A DNA stretch of 64,000 bases from JADJOY01 sp046331705 [NCBI: bacterium] (lineage in GTDB: Bacteria; JADJOY01). Under the pieces are notes generated by a model, which was given only the letters and a program-made list of their open reading frames with translations, did not search any database and was not told the DNA's origin. The stretch spans positions 62,001 through 126,000 of the forward strand of contig JAXLQJ010000013.1 of NCBI GenBank assembly GCA_046331705.1, written 5' to 3'. The position numbers were made by a program, and so were the translations under genes. Each line of letters starts with the position of its first letter. Within the stretch, counting starts at the first letter, position 1. This document shows, piece after piece, positions 17,385-26,280 of this stretch.

Positions 17385-20300
17385 ATGGACGTTCTGATCC
17401 TGATGCAGGGGATGGTGCCCATCCCCGGGCATCCCGTGACCGGCAACGGCTTGCGCGCGCACGCGCTGGCCGAAGGGCTCGCGTGCCACGGCCACCGGGT
17501 TCGTCTGGCGACCCGCGCGATCGACGCCGACGCCGTCGACCCCGCGCTGCTGCCCGCGGAGACCCTGCGTTACGACGACGCATCGTCGATCCCCGACCTG
17601 ATCGCGGGAAGCGCCGCCGAGGCCGTGCTGGTCTGTCACGCGGAGCTGCTCGAGCAACTTCCCGATCCCAGCCCCGTTCCGGTGATCGCCGACCTCTACG
17701 GGCCGCGCCTGGTCGAAGCCCAGTTCGAGCGCGCGGACCTCGACCGCGAGGGGGCGCGATTCGTCGAGCAGCTGCGGCGCGCCGACGCGTTCCTGGTCGC
17801 GACCGAGCGGCAGCGCTGGTTCGCCCTGCCCTGGCTCATGCTCGCCGGCTTCGACTGTCGCAAGCCTCCGGTGCTCGTGGTGCCGCTCTCGGCGAACCCG
17901 CGACCGCCGCTGCGCTTCCATCGCAAGCCGGTCGCCGATCTGACCTTCGTGACGGGTGGGGTCTTCTGGCCGTGGCGGGAATCGGAAGCGCCGCTCACGC
18001 GGCTGCTCGGTGTGCTCGAGCGCGCAGGGCGCGGGCACGTCCAGCTCTTCGGCGGCAGCTACCCGCTCGCCACCGAGGCGAACGTGACCTATCGCGATCC
18101 ACGCGCCACCGTCGCGCCGCATCCCCGCCTTCGGTTCCAGGGGATGGTGGCGTACGACCGGCTCTTCGAGCACTACGCCCGGGCACAGGTGGCGTTCGAC
18201 GTGATGGAGCCGAACGCGGAGCGCGAGCTGTCGTTCTCGTTTCGCGTGATCGACTACCTGGCGGCGAGCCTGCCGGTGGTGACCAATCGCTTCACCGAGA
18301 TCGCCGCGGTGATCGAAGCGAGCGAAGCGGGTTGGTGCGTCGACGTGGAGGCGCCGGGCGAGCTCGAGCAGACGCTGGAGCGCATCCTGGCGGACCCCGG
18401 CGAGGTCGCGCGTCGCGGCGCCAACGCGCGCCGCCTGGTGGAGACGCGCTACGCCTGGGACCGGACCGTCGAGCCGCTGGACCGCTACCTGCGCGCGCCG
18501 ACGCGAGCCGCGCGCGGTGCCTCGGTGCTCGGCACCCTCGTGCAGGTCGCCGGGGAGGCCTATCGCGCCCGCGAGGACCGCCTGCGCGAGATCGAGCGCA
18601 GCCGCCAGGCGGTGCGGCGCGCCGAGGAGCTCGATCAGGCCTTGGCCGCCTTGCGCCAAGCCGACGCCGAGCGCGCCAACGAAGCGAGCCTGATGCGCGC
18701 GGAGCTGGAGGCACGCAGCCGCGACCTCGAATCCCTCAAGGAACAGGCGGCCGCGTGGCGACGCGACGGGGCCGTCCAGGCCGCGGAGCTCGACGGTCTG
18801 CGCGAGACCGTGGCGCGCAAACAGCGCCAGGTCGAGGAGACCATCGAGCTACGCGACCGCGCACGGCGCGAGGCGGAGGCGCTGACCCACCGCCTCGACG
18901 CGCTCGAGCAGGCCGTGCGACACCACGAGAAGGTGGGCCGCGAGCTGGAAGCCGAGCGCGAGCGGCTCGCGCGCGAGGCCGACGCATTGCGCGCCGAGCG
19001 CGATCGCGAGCGTGAGCGCGAGCAAGAGCGCGTCGCCGAGGGCCTCGAGCGCCGGGAGCAGGCGCGACGCGAATCCGAAGCGCTCGCTCACCGCGTCGCA
19101 ACCCTCGAGCAGGAGCTACGTCACCACGAGAAGCGAGTCCGTGAGCTCGACGTCGAACGCGAGCGCGCCGTGCGCGAGGCCGACGGGCTGCGCGCCGAGC
19201 GGGATCGCGAGCGCGAGCGCGTCGTCGAGGGGCTGGAGCGCCGGGAACAGGCGCGACGCGAATCCGAGGCACTGGCCCATCGCATCGAAACGCTCGAGCA
19301 GGAGCTGCGCCATCACGAGAAGCGGATCCGCGAGCTCGACGCCGAACGCGAGCGCGCGGCGCGCGAGGCGGACGCGACGTGCGTCGAGCGGGACCGCGAG
19401 CGAGCGCGCGTGGCGGAGCTGGTCGGATCGCTGCGCGAGGCGACCGACTCCACGCGCGAGGCCCGCGCCGCGCGCGACCAGCTCGAGGACGAGCTGCGCG
19501 GCGTGCGTGCGCAGGCCGAGCACCGCGTGGAACAACTTCGCGACGCGATCGCACATCGCGACACGGAAGCGCAGCGCCACAAGGCGGCGCTCGCCGAGGC
19601 CGAGCACGAGCGCGAGCGCGGCGCCGAGGAACGCAAGCAGCTGGCACTTCAGCTGGAGCGCGTCGATGCCAAGGCCGTCGAGGCGGAGCGCCGCCTCGAG
19701 CACGCACGCGAGCAGCTCGCCGCGCGCGAGCTCGAGGTGGCGCGCGCCCGGGGCGTCGCCGCGGATGCGGAGCGGGAGCGCGATCGTCTCGCGCAGGAGT
19801 CTCAAGCGCTCACGCGGGCACGCGATGCATTGGAGGCCAAGGCCCATCAGCTCGAGCAACGGCTCGAGGCGCGCGGCGCGGAGATCGAGGAGCTCGCGCG
19901 CCAGGTGGCGACCTTGCGCGGCGAGATCGAGGTGCGCACGGCGGAGATCGCCCGCAAGCACGCCGAGCTCGAGGCCGCCACCCGCGAGCGGGACCACGAG
20001 CGCAGCCGCGGCGCGGCGCGCGACGAGGAGATCCGCAAGCTCAAGGACCTGGTGTCGGATCGCGAGCGAGAGCGAGACCGCGCCCACGCCGACGCCCAGG
20101 ACCTGCGGGTCCGGGTGGAGACGCTCACGCGCGATCTCCACGAGGCGGGGGTGGCCGCGCGCGCCCAGACCGAGCGAGCCGCCCACGAGCTCGAGTCGAC
20201 GCGCGCGGCGCTGACGCACGAGCGCGAGGCGCGCGGCAGCGCGGAAACCGCGCTCGAGGGCTTGCGCACCGAGGCGCACGAGGCGCGCGCGCGACACCAG

Positions 20301-20630
20301 GGCGAGCTCGAGCGGCTCGCGCACGAGCTGGCGACGCGGGACCGCGATCTCGCCTGGTATCGAACGGAGGCCGAGTCCAAGGAGCGCGCGCTCTGCGAGG
20401 CCCGCGAGCGCGCGAGCCAGGATCGCGCGAACGCCGACGCGCTCGCCCACGCGCTCGCCGCCCACGACGACGCACAGCGAGCACTCGAGGCCGAGCTGCG
20501 ACGGCTGAAGGCCACCCCCATGCTGCGGTTGTGGCTACGACTCTGGGGCCGTCGCACCGAGCGCGACGACGCTCCCGGCATTGCGAGCCCGGTCACCACC
20601 CCGCCCCCACCCACGGAGCGCGACCGATGA
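17385..20630 (+). CDS. Glycosyltransferase with very long C-terminal coiled coil
   Basis: A 1081-residue protein. Residues 1-370 form a GT-B glycosyltransferase (MQGMVPIPGHPVTGNGLRAHAL at the start, LRFQGMVAYDRLFEHYARAQ, SFSFRVIDYLAASLPVV near the donor site). From about residue 390 to 1040 it is almost entirely alanine, arginine and glutamate heptads, a very long coiled coil with tandem repeats of about 63 residues. The short tail is basic with tryptophans (MLRLWLRLWGRR) and may touch the membrane. The coil is long enough to act as a ruler or scaffold for a glycan assembly complex, as in O-antigen chain-length systems; that role is inference. ATG 17385 is chosen as the start of the GT domain. 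It overlaps the next gene by ATGA. Confidence 0.83.
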   Translation: MDVLILMQGMVPIPGHPVTGNGLRAHALAEGLACHGHRVRLATRAIDADAVDPALLPAETLRYDDASSIPDLIAGSAAEAVLVCHAELLEQLPDPSPVPVIADLYGPRLVEAQFERADLDREGARFVEQLRRADAFLVATERQRWFALPWLMLAGFDCRKPPVLVVPLSANPRPPLRFHRKPVADLTFVTGGVFWPWRESEAPLTRLLGVLERAGRGHVQLFGGSYPLATEANVTYRDPRATVAPHPRLRFQGMVAYDRLFEHYARAQVAFDVMEPNAERELSFSFRVIDYLAASLPVVTNRFTEIAAVIEASEAGWCVDVEAPGELEQTLERILADPGEVARRGANARRLVETRYAWDRTVEPLDRYLRAPTRAARGASVLGTLVQVAGEAYRAREDRLREIERSRQAVRRAEELDQALAALRQADAERANEASLMRAELEARSRDLESLKEQAAAWRRDGAVQAAELDGLRETVARKQRQVEETIELRDRARREAEALTHRLDALEQAVRHHEKVGRELEAERERLAREADALRAERDREREREQERVAEGLERREQARRESEALAHRVATLEQELRHHEKRVRELDVERERAVREADGLRAERDRERERVVEGLERREQARRESEALAHRIETLEQELRHHEKRIRELDAERERAAREADATCVERDRERARVAELVGSLREATDSTREARAARDQLEDELRGVRAQAEHRVEQLRDAIAHRDTEAQRHKAALAEAEHERERGAEERKQLALQLERVDAKAVEAERRLEHAREQLAARELEVARARGVAADAERERDRLAQESQALTRARDALEAKAHQLEQRLEARGAEIEELARQVATLRGEIEVRTAEIARKHAELEAATRERDHERSRGAARDEEIRKLKDLVSDRERERDRAHADAQDLRVRVETLTRDLHEAGVAARAQTERAAHELESTRAALTHEREARGSAETALEGLRTEAHEARARHQGELERLAHELATRDRDLAWYRTEAESKERALCEARERASQDRANADALAHALAAHDDAQRALEAELRRLKATPMLRLWLRLWGRRTERDDAPGIASPVTTPPPPTERDR
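18834..19412 (+). repeat. Tandem coding repeats in the coiled coil
   Basis: Three head-to-tail units begin at 18834, 19035 and 19224. The second and third are each 189 bases (63 codons) and closely similar; the first is 201 bases because of a four-codon insertion. Shared core residues include EALAHR, LEQELRHHEK, REL and AERDRERE. The units keep the reading frame, so repeat number could change coil length without disrupting the protein. Confidence 0.8.
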
Positions 20631-21730
20631 AGACCATCCCCCCGGAGCACCCGATCCGATTCGGCATCGTCGGCTCGGGCTACATCTCCCAAACCCACGT
20701 CGACTCGCTGCGCCGCGTTCCCGGCGCGATCGTCACCTGGTCGTGGTCGCGCAGCGCCGAACGGGCGCGAGCCTTCGCCGAGGCGAATGGCATCCCCCGC
20801 TTCACCACCTCGTGGCGCGAGATCGTCGAGGCCGACGACGTCGACGCGATCTGCGTCAACACACCCAACTACCTCCACGGCGCGGTGATCCTGGCGGCCG
20901 CCGCCGCCGGCAAGCACGTGATCTGCGAGAAGCCGCTGACGCTCGACCTCGACGAGGCACGGCGCTGCATCGCCGCCTGCGCCGACGCGGGCGTGATCCT
21001 GGGCTACGCCGAGGAGCTCTGCTTCGTGCCCAAGTTCGTGCGCGCCAAGCAATTGCTCGATCAAGGCGCGTTCGGCGACGTCTACATGGTGCGCCAGTCC
21101 GAGAAGCACGCCGGTCCGTACTCGCCCTGGTTCTTCCAGCGCGACCAGGCCGGCGGCGGCATCGTGATGGACATGGGCTGCCACGCCATCGAGTACTGCC
21201 GCTGGTTGCTCGGCAAACCCCGGATCACCGCCGTCACCGCTCACATGGCCACGTACCTGCACGGCGCCATCACCGAGCTCGAGGACCACGTGATCGCCCT
21301 GCTGGAGATCGAGGGCGGCAAGCTCGCGGTCGTCGAGAGCTCGTGGGCGCTCAAGGGCGGCATGAGCTCGATCGTCGAGATCTACGGAACCGCGGGCGTG
21401 CTGAAGACCGACCTCACCCTCGGCAGCGGCATCCAGGTGTTCAGCGAGCCCGGCTACGATGGCGCCGGCGACGAGCGCCGCGGCTGGAGCTCGCCCATGT
21501 ACGAAGAGCTCTGGCAGAACGGCTATCCCCAGGAGATGCAGCACTTCGTCGATTGCATCCGCACCGGCGCGGCGCCCATGGAATCGGGCGAGGACGGCCT
21601 GGCGGTGCTCGAGATCATGCTGGCGGCCTACGCCTCGGCTGCCGAGGGACGACGGATCGCGCTCCCCTACACTCCGCCGCCAGGCACCGCGTTTCCCGTC
21701 GACCTCTGGCTCGCGCGCAAGCGGAGCTGA
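20627..21730 (+). CDS. Gfo/Idh/MocA-family sugar oxidoreductase
   Basis: A 367-residue NAD(P)-dependent dehydrogenase. The nucleotide-binding fold opens with FGIVGSGYISQTHVDSL and carries the family signature GKHVICEKPLTLDLDEA. The catalytic-domain histidine stretch is DMGCHAIEYCRWLLG. Members oxidise or epimerise sugars, inositols or sugar nucleotides. The ATG at 20627 overlaps the stop of the coiled-coil glycosyltransferase. It leads a cassette with a BadF-type kinase and a GH4 glycosidase, so it probably acts on a sugar released or phosphorylated by them. The exact substrate is unknown. Confidence 0.88.
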   Translation: MKTIPPEHPIRFGIVGSGYISQTHVDSLRRVPGAIVTWSWSRSAERARAFAEANGIPRFTTSWREIVEADDVDAICVNTPNYLHGAVILAAAAAGKHVICEKPLTLDLDEARRCIAACADAGVILGYAEELCFVPKFVRAKQLLDQGAFGDVYMVRQSEKHAGPYSPWFFQRDQAGGGIVMDMGCHAIEYCRWLLGKPRITAVTAHMATYLHGAITELEDHVIALLEIEGGKLAVVESSWALKGGMSSIVEIYGTAGVLKTDLTLGSGIQVFSEPGYDGAGDERRGWSSPMYEELWQNGYPQEMQHFVDCIRTGAAPMESGEDGLAVLEIMLAAYASAAEGRRIALPYTPPPGTAFPVDLWLARKRS

Positions 21731-21787
21731 GCTCGCGCCTCGAGCGCGGACCGGCGACGACCCGATCCCGCGCGCGGACTCTTCGTC

Positions 21788-22786
21788 ATGGATCTCTTCC
21801 TGGGCGTGGATGGTGGTGGCAGCAAGACGCTGGCGTGCGTCGCCGACGTCCGCGGTCACGTGCTCGGCGTGGGACGTGCGAGCGGATCGAATTTCCAGGT
21901 CGTCGGCGAGGATGGCGCCGCCTACGCGGTCCAGCTCGCGTCCCAGCGCGCGCTCGCGGCGGCCGCGGTGCGCTCCGCCCAGGTCGTGGCCGCGTGCTAC
22001 GGCCTGTGCGGCGCCGATCGCGAGAAGGATTTCGCGGTGTGCAGAAGGTGGCTCGCCGCGGTGAGCCCGGTTCGCGACTTCGAGCTCACCAACGACACCA
22101 CCATCGCGCTGCGCGCGGGCACCACCGACGGCGTCGGCATCGGCTTGGTGGCGGGAACCGGCGCGAACCAGATCGGCGTCAATCGACGAGGCGTCCTCGA
22201 GAAGGTCGGCGGTCTCGCACGCGTGCTGGGCGATTCGGGAGGCGCGCTCGACATCGGCGAGCAAGCGGTGGCGGCGGCCATGCGCGGTCACGACGGGCGC
22301 GGCGAGCCGACGGTGCTCCACGAGCGGATCGTCGCGTTCCTCGAGCTGGATGCGCTCGAGGACCTGATCGAGGCCTACTTCGTGGGCGCGCACCGGGTCT
22401 TCGATCCCGCTCGGCTCGCCCCGCTGGTGTTCGAGGCCGCCCACCAGGGCGACGCGGTGGCGCGCCGGCTGGTGGCGGCAGCAGGCGCCGAGGCCGCGTG
22501 CTGCGCCAACGTGCTGTTGCGGCGGCTCTTCGCGCCGGACGAGCGGGTGCCCATCGTGCTCGGCGGCAGCCTGTGGCAACGCGCCCGCAACGAGGTGATG
22601 TTCGACGCGCTCCGCGCCGGGCTCGATCCGAGCTACCCCTTCGTCGAGCTGTGCCGCCTCGACGTCGAACCGGTGCTCGGCGGAGTGCTCTACGCGCTCG
22701 ACGCACGGGCGGGCGGGCGCGCGTCGCCGGAGGTGCGCGCGCGGCTCGCCGAGACCTACCGCCATCCCCCATCGGAGGACGCATGA
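21788..22786 (+). CDS. BadF/BadG-type ATPase, probable amino-sugar kinase
   Basis: A 332-residue ASKHA-fold kinase. The phosphate-1 loop is FLGVDGGGSKTLACVAD, the phosphate-2 region LVAGTGANQIGVN, and the adenosine site PIVLGGSLWQR. This resembles N-acetylglucosamine/N-acetylmuramic acid kinases of the BadF/BadG/BcrA/BcrD superfamily. It lacks the paired cysteines of the benzoyl-CoA reductase activators, which supports the kinase reading. It overlaps the GH4 gene by ATGA, so the two are translated together. It likely phosphorylates a sugar that the GH4 enzyme or the dehydrogenase then handles. Confidence 0.83.
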   Translation: MDLFLGVDGGGSKTLACVADVRGHVLGVGRASGSNFQVVGEDGAAYAVQLASQRALAAAAVRSAQVVAACYGLCGADREKDFAVCRRWLAAVSPVRDFELTNDTTIALRAGTTDGVGIGLVAGTGANQIGVNRRGVLEKVGGLARVLGDSGGALDIGEQAVAAAMRGHDGRGEPTVLHERIVAFLELDALEDLIEAYFVGAHRVFDPARLAPLVFEAAHQGDAVARRLVAAAGAEAACCANVLLRRLFAPDERVPIVLGGSLWQRARNEVMFDALRAGLDPSYPFVELCRLDVEPVLGGVLYALDARAGGRASPEVRARLAETYRHPPSEDA

Positions 22787-24045
22787 AGATCGCCGTGATC
22801 GGCGGCGGCTCGACCTACACGCCCGAGCTGCTCGACGGCCTCATCGATCGCCGCGCCACGCTCGACCTCGAAGCCGTCGTGCTCCACGACATCGACGCCG
22901 AGCGCCTGAGTGCCGTGACCGGCTTCTGCGAGCGGATGGCCGCGCACCGCGGTGCCGAGGGCTTGATCCACTCCACGCTGGACCGCGATCGGGCCCTGGC
23001 GGGCGCGTCCTTCGTCATCAACCAGGTGCGCGTCGGCGGACAGCGTGCGCGCCACGCCGACATCACGCTCAGCCTCGAGTTCGGGCTGATCGGTCAGGAA
23101 ACGACCGGCATGGGCGGGTTCGCGAAGGCCCTGCGCACCATCCCGGTGACGCTCGACCTGTGCCGCGCGATGCAGCGCATCTGCCCGGACGCCTGGCTCC
23201 TCAACTTCACCAATCCGAGCGGCCTGGTGACCGAGGCGATCCTCGACCACGGGGGAGTGAAGGCGCTGGGGCTCTGCAACGTGCCGATGGACGCGCGCAT
23301 GGCGCTCTCGACGCACCTGGGAGCGAGCCCCGAACGCATCGACCTCGACTACGTCGGCCTCAACCACCTGTCGTGGATCCGGCGCGTGACCCTCGACGGC
23401 GCCGACGTGACGGGCACGGTGCTCGAGGCGCTCGCGGGCGGCGCTCCCGCGAACCTGCCCGACCTCATCGATCCGCCGTGGCTGGTGCGCGCGGTCGGCG
23501 GATTCCCGCTCTATTACCTGCGTTTCTTCTATCACCGCGCCGCGATGCTCGCCGGCCTCGCCGCCGCGCCCAGATCGCGCGCGCAGGAAGTCATGGAGAT
23601 CGAGGAGCGCCTGCTCGCGATCTACCGCGATCCCCGCCAGCACGAGAAGCCCGCGGCGCTCGGGGAGCGCGGCGGTGCCTACTACTCGGTGGTCGCGGTC
23701 GAGCTGATCGAGGCCATCCACGGCGATCTCGGCACGGAGCAGATCGTGAACCTGCGCAACGACGGCGCGATCCCGAACGTCGAGGCGAAAGCGGTGGTGG
23801 AGATCCCCGCGCGCATCGGCCGCGCGCGCGCATGGCCGCGCGCGACCGCGCCGCTCACGCCCGCGCAGCTCGGATTGCTGTGTGCGGTGAAGAGCTACGA
23901 GCAGCTCACGATCCAAGCGGCCGTCGAGCAGAGCCGCGACGCGGCGATCGCCGCCATGCTCGTGCACCCGCTCGGTCCGGACGCGGATCGCGTCGCCGCG
24001 CTGCTCGACCGGATCATCGAGAAAGACCACCTCACGCTGCGCTGA
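22783..24045 (+). CDS. Glycoside hydrolase family 4 (6-phospho-glycosidase type)
   Basis: A 420-residue NAD- and metal-dependent glycosidase. The Rossmann start is KIAVIGGGSTYTPELLDGL, the metal/NAD site NFTNPSG, the metal-ligand cysteine LCNVPM, and the histidine GLNHLSW, all typical of GH4. Members cleave 6-phospho-alpha- or beta-glycosides through an oxidation-elimination mechanism. The preceding kinase could supply the phosphorylated sugar. It ends the cassette; a separate promoter region lies before dctP. Whether it prefers alpha or beta linkages cannot be told from these motifs. Confidence 0.9.
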   Translation: MKIAVIGGGSTYTPELLDGLIDRRATLDLEAVVLHDIDAERLSAVTGFCERMAAHRGAEGLIHSTLDRDRALAGASFVINQVRVGGQRARHADITLSLEFGLIGQETTGMGGFAKALRTIPVTLDLCRAMQRICPDAWLLNFTNPSGLVTEAILDHGGVKALGLCNVPMDARMALSTHLGASPERIDLDYVGLNHLSWIRRVTLDGADVTGTVLEALAGGAPANLPDLIDPPWLVRAVGGFPLYYLRFFYHRAAMLAGLAAAPRSRAQEVMEIEERLLAIYRDPRQHEKPAALGERGGAYYSVVAVELIEAIHGDLGTEQIVNLRNDGAIPNVEAKAVVEIPARIGRARAWPRATAPLTPAQLGLLCAVKSYEQLTIQAAVEQSRDAAIAAMLVHPLGPDADRVAALLDRIIEKDHLTLR

Positions 24046-24113
24046 AGGGCGCCCGCAACACGCGATTTCGGTGGCGTGGCGCGCCGCTTTTCGATAGGTT
24101 GACCGCCACGGCA

Positions 24114-24127
24114 CGCGAGGCCTCGCG
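24114..24127. promoter_or_regulatory. Perfect 14-bp palindrome before dctP
   Basis: CGCGAGGCCTCGCG reads the same on both strands and lies 44 bases before the dctP start, downstream of a -10-like TAGGTT. It could be an operator. GC-rich palindromes also arise by chance at this base composition. Confidence 0.25.
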
Positions 24128-24171
24128 CCGCCGAGAACCCACAACCGGAAGTCCGTCGAGGAAGAGCAGCC

Positions 24172-25224
24172 ATGAACTCGTCCACCAACCCGATTCGACG
24201 TGCGAGCCGCATCGCGCTGTGCGCCGCGCTCGCGCTGGGCACCAGCCTGACCGGTCACGCCCTCGCCGCGGACGATGCCGCGGCGAAGCAGACGATCAAG
24301 CTCGCGACCATCCTGCCCGACGGCGCGCCCGGCACCACCGAGCTGCGCGGTGCTGCCGACGCCATCAAGAAAGCCAGCGGCGACAAGGTCGAGCTCAAGC
24401 TCTATCTCGGCGTTTCCGGCGACGAGAAGGACATCGTCAAGAAGCTCAAGATCAACCAGCTGCAGGCGGCGCACCTCACCGGGCTCGGGCTGGCGGAGAT
24501 CCTGCCTTCCATCCACGTCCTCGACCTGCCGTTCTTCTTCACGAGCTACGCCGAGGTCGACCACGTCTACGAGAACATCTTCGCCCACTTCCAGCAGGCG
24601 TTCCGCGAGAAGGGCTTCGAGTTCCTGGGCTTCACCGAGACCGGTTTCGTCTACATGTACAGCAACCTGAAGATCGAGAACCTCGCCCAGCTCCAGCAGG
24701 CGAAGATCTGGGCGGCCGAGGGTGACCCGCTGACCGCGGCATTCGTCGGCGAGGCCAAGATGCAGGCGGTGCCGCTCGGGATCCCCGACGTGCTGCAGTC
24801 GCTCCAGACGGGCCTCATCGACACCGTGTACGGTCCGCCCTCGGGCATGATCGGGCTGCAGTGGTTCACCAAGGTGAAGTACGTGCAGACCGTGCCGTTC
24901 GTGCACGCCACCGGCGGCGTGGTGATGTCGAAGAAGGCCTTCGACGCGCTCGCCCCCGAGCTTCAGGCTTCGCTCACCAAGACGATGGCCGAGCAGGCCA
25001 AGCTCATCACCCAATCGCTGCGCAAGGTGAACGAGGACTCGAAGGAAGAGATCCGGAAGTCCGGAGTCGCGGACCTGCCCAAGCCGAGCGACGAGTTCTG
25101 GGCCCAGTTCAAGGACATCTCGAACCGCGTGACCGAGAACCAGGCCGGAAACCTCTACACAAAGGAGCTTCTCGACAAGGTTCGCAAGCTCCGCGACGAG
25201 GCGCCGAAGACCGCGGCGAAGTGA
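24172..25224 (+). CDS. dctP: TRAP transporter substrate-binding protein, DctP family
   Basis: A 350-residue exported binding protein. It has an N-terminal signal peptide (basic start, IALCAALALGTSLTG, cleavage near ALA-ADD) and family motifs LATILPDGAPGTTELRG, VLDLPFFFTSYAEVDHVYEN and the central helix FGFTE-like GFTETGFVYMYSN. DctP proteins capture acids, sugar acids or other small anions in the periplasm and deliver them to DctQM membrane subunits. No dctQ or dctM gene is in the window, so this is an orphan binding protein here. The ATG has GAGGAAGAG upstream. A convergent-gene terminator follows. Confidence 0.9.
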   Translation: MNSSTNPIRRASRIALCAALALGTSLTGHALAADDAAAKQTIKLATILPDGAPGTTELRGAADAIKKASGDKVELKLYLGVSGDEKDIVKKLKINQLQAAHLTGLGLAEILPSIHVLDLPFFFTSYAEVDHVYENIFAHFQQAFREKGFEFLGFTETGFVYMYSNLKIENLAQLQQAKIWAAEGDPLTAAFVGEAKMQAVPLGIPDVLQSLQTGLIDTVYGPPSGMIGLQWFTKVKYVQTVPFVHATGGVVMSKKAFDALAPELQASLTKTMAEQAKLITQSLRKVNEDSKEEIRKSGVADLPKPSDEFWAQFKDISNRVTENQAGNLYTKELLDKVRKLRDEAPKTAAK

Positions 25225-25263
25225 CCGAGCACGCACGGTCGGCTGCGAGGCCGATCGCGCCTC

Positions 25264-25299
25264 GACGAGCGGTGGGGGTCGCAACCCTCACCGCTCGTC
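25264..25299. terminator. Bidirectional terminator hairpin
   Basis: An 11-base perfect stem (GACGAGCGGTG with CACCGCTCGTC) plus inner GGG/CCC pairs lies between two convergent genes and overlaps the last codon of the minus-strand one. A short T-rich stretch follows on the plus strand. Confidence 0.6.
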
Positions 25300-26280
25300 T
25301 CGTTTCGGCGGCGGCGCGACCGCGAGGGCCGCCGCGTAGAAGTCGCGGTGCGTGACCGTCACGATCCCGAGCGCGGCCGCGCGGGCGAGCAGATGACGGA
25401 CGAGCTCGAGCTCGGGATCGCCCCGCAGGCTGCTCCAGTCGTGAGCGCAATAGCTCCAGACGCGGTTGCGCGACGCCACGATCGCGAGCTCCTCGTCGAG
25501 GAGCCGGCGATAGCCCGCCACGTCGTCCCAGCCGTGGGTCTCGCGCCACAACGCGTCCTGCCAGCCCTGGATCGGGATCTCGAGGATGCGGGGGAAGCCT
25601 TGCAGGGCGTACCAACGCGGCTGGACGTCGAAGTCGACCGGCTGCCAATCGTCCGCGTTCCGCGCGTACGAGCGAACGAACACGAAGCCCGCGCGATCGA
25701 GCGAGGCGAGCAGGTCGGGGCGATCGGCGAGCCCGCGATGGGCCCCGTACGGGATGGTGATGCCGCTGGGCGCGCGCCCCAGCACCGACCGCACGGCGGC
25801 CACACTGCGCTCGAGGGAATGCTCGATCGCCGCGGACTCCGCCGCCGCCAGGAAGCGCGTGCCCGCCGGGCTGCGCTCCACGAGCGGCTTGAGCCGCTCG
25901 TGGGTGTAGGTGTGCGACTCGACCTCGAAGAGCGGATCGGCCTCCAGCGCACGAAACGGCGCCGCCGCGTGCTCGAGCGTCCAGCCGGTGGGGAAGAACG
26001 TGGCCGGTGCGCGCGCCGCGCGGTGGATCGCGGCGGCCTTGCGGAGGAACTCGGCGGTGTCGTCGAGACCGCTGGCCTCGACGTCGTAGCCGACGAGCAG
26101 CACGCCGTGTCCCCGGCTCATGAGCGCCGTTCGATCGAGGTCGATCGTGTAGCTCGCGGGATCCACCGGCGGAGGATCCACGGGCAGGATCGCGCGCGGC
26201 GCTGGCTCTCCGGCGCAAGCCGTGACCCACGCGAGCGCCGCCAGCGCGAGCCGGCGCCAGCGCGGCGCCCGCGCGGTCAC
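25288..26280 (-). CDS. Polysaccharide deacetylase-fold lipoprotein
   Basis: A 330-residue protein. The N-terminus (RRLALAALAWVTACAGEP) is a lipoprotein signal with Cys at the end of VTAC. The NodB-like fold shows VGYDVEASG (first acidic motif), FFPTGWTLE, and the metal-ligand SHTYTH (HxxxH-type); later strands include GITIPYGAHRG and TVTHRDFY. Such enzymes remove N-acetyl groups from surface or peptidoglycan sugars in the periplasm. The GTG at 26280 overlaps the upstream stop (GTGA), so it is coupled to the multi-pass membrane protein before it. The acidic motif is D-x-E rather than the usual DD, so activity is likely but unproven. Confidence 0.8.
   Translation of the reverse strand: MTARAPRWRRLALAALAWVTACAGEPAPRAILPVDPPPVDPASYTIDLDRTALMSRGHGVLLVGYDVEASGLDDTAEFLRKAAAIHRAARAPATFFPTGWTLEHAAAPFRALEADPLFEVESHTYTHERLKPLVERSPAGTRFLAAAESAAIEHSLERSVAAVRSVLGRAPSGITIPYGAHRGLADRPDLLASLDRAGFVFVRSYARNADDWQPVDFDVQPRWYALQGFPRILEIPIQGWQDALWRETHGWDDVAGYRRLLDEELAIVASRNRVWSYCAHDWSSLRGDPELELVRHLLARAAALGIVTVTHRDFYAAALAVAPPPKRDER

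Noticed and set aside
24046-24171. Sigma-54 promoter before dctP
   Set aside because: TGGC and GC elements can be picked out but the spacing and the TTGC element do not fit the -24/-12 consensus.
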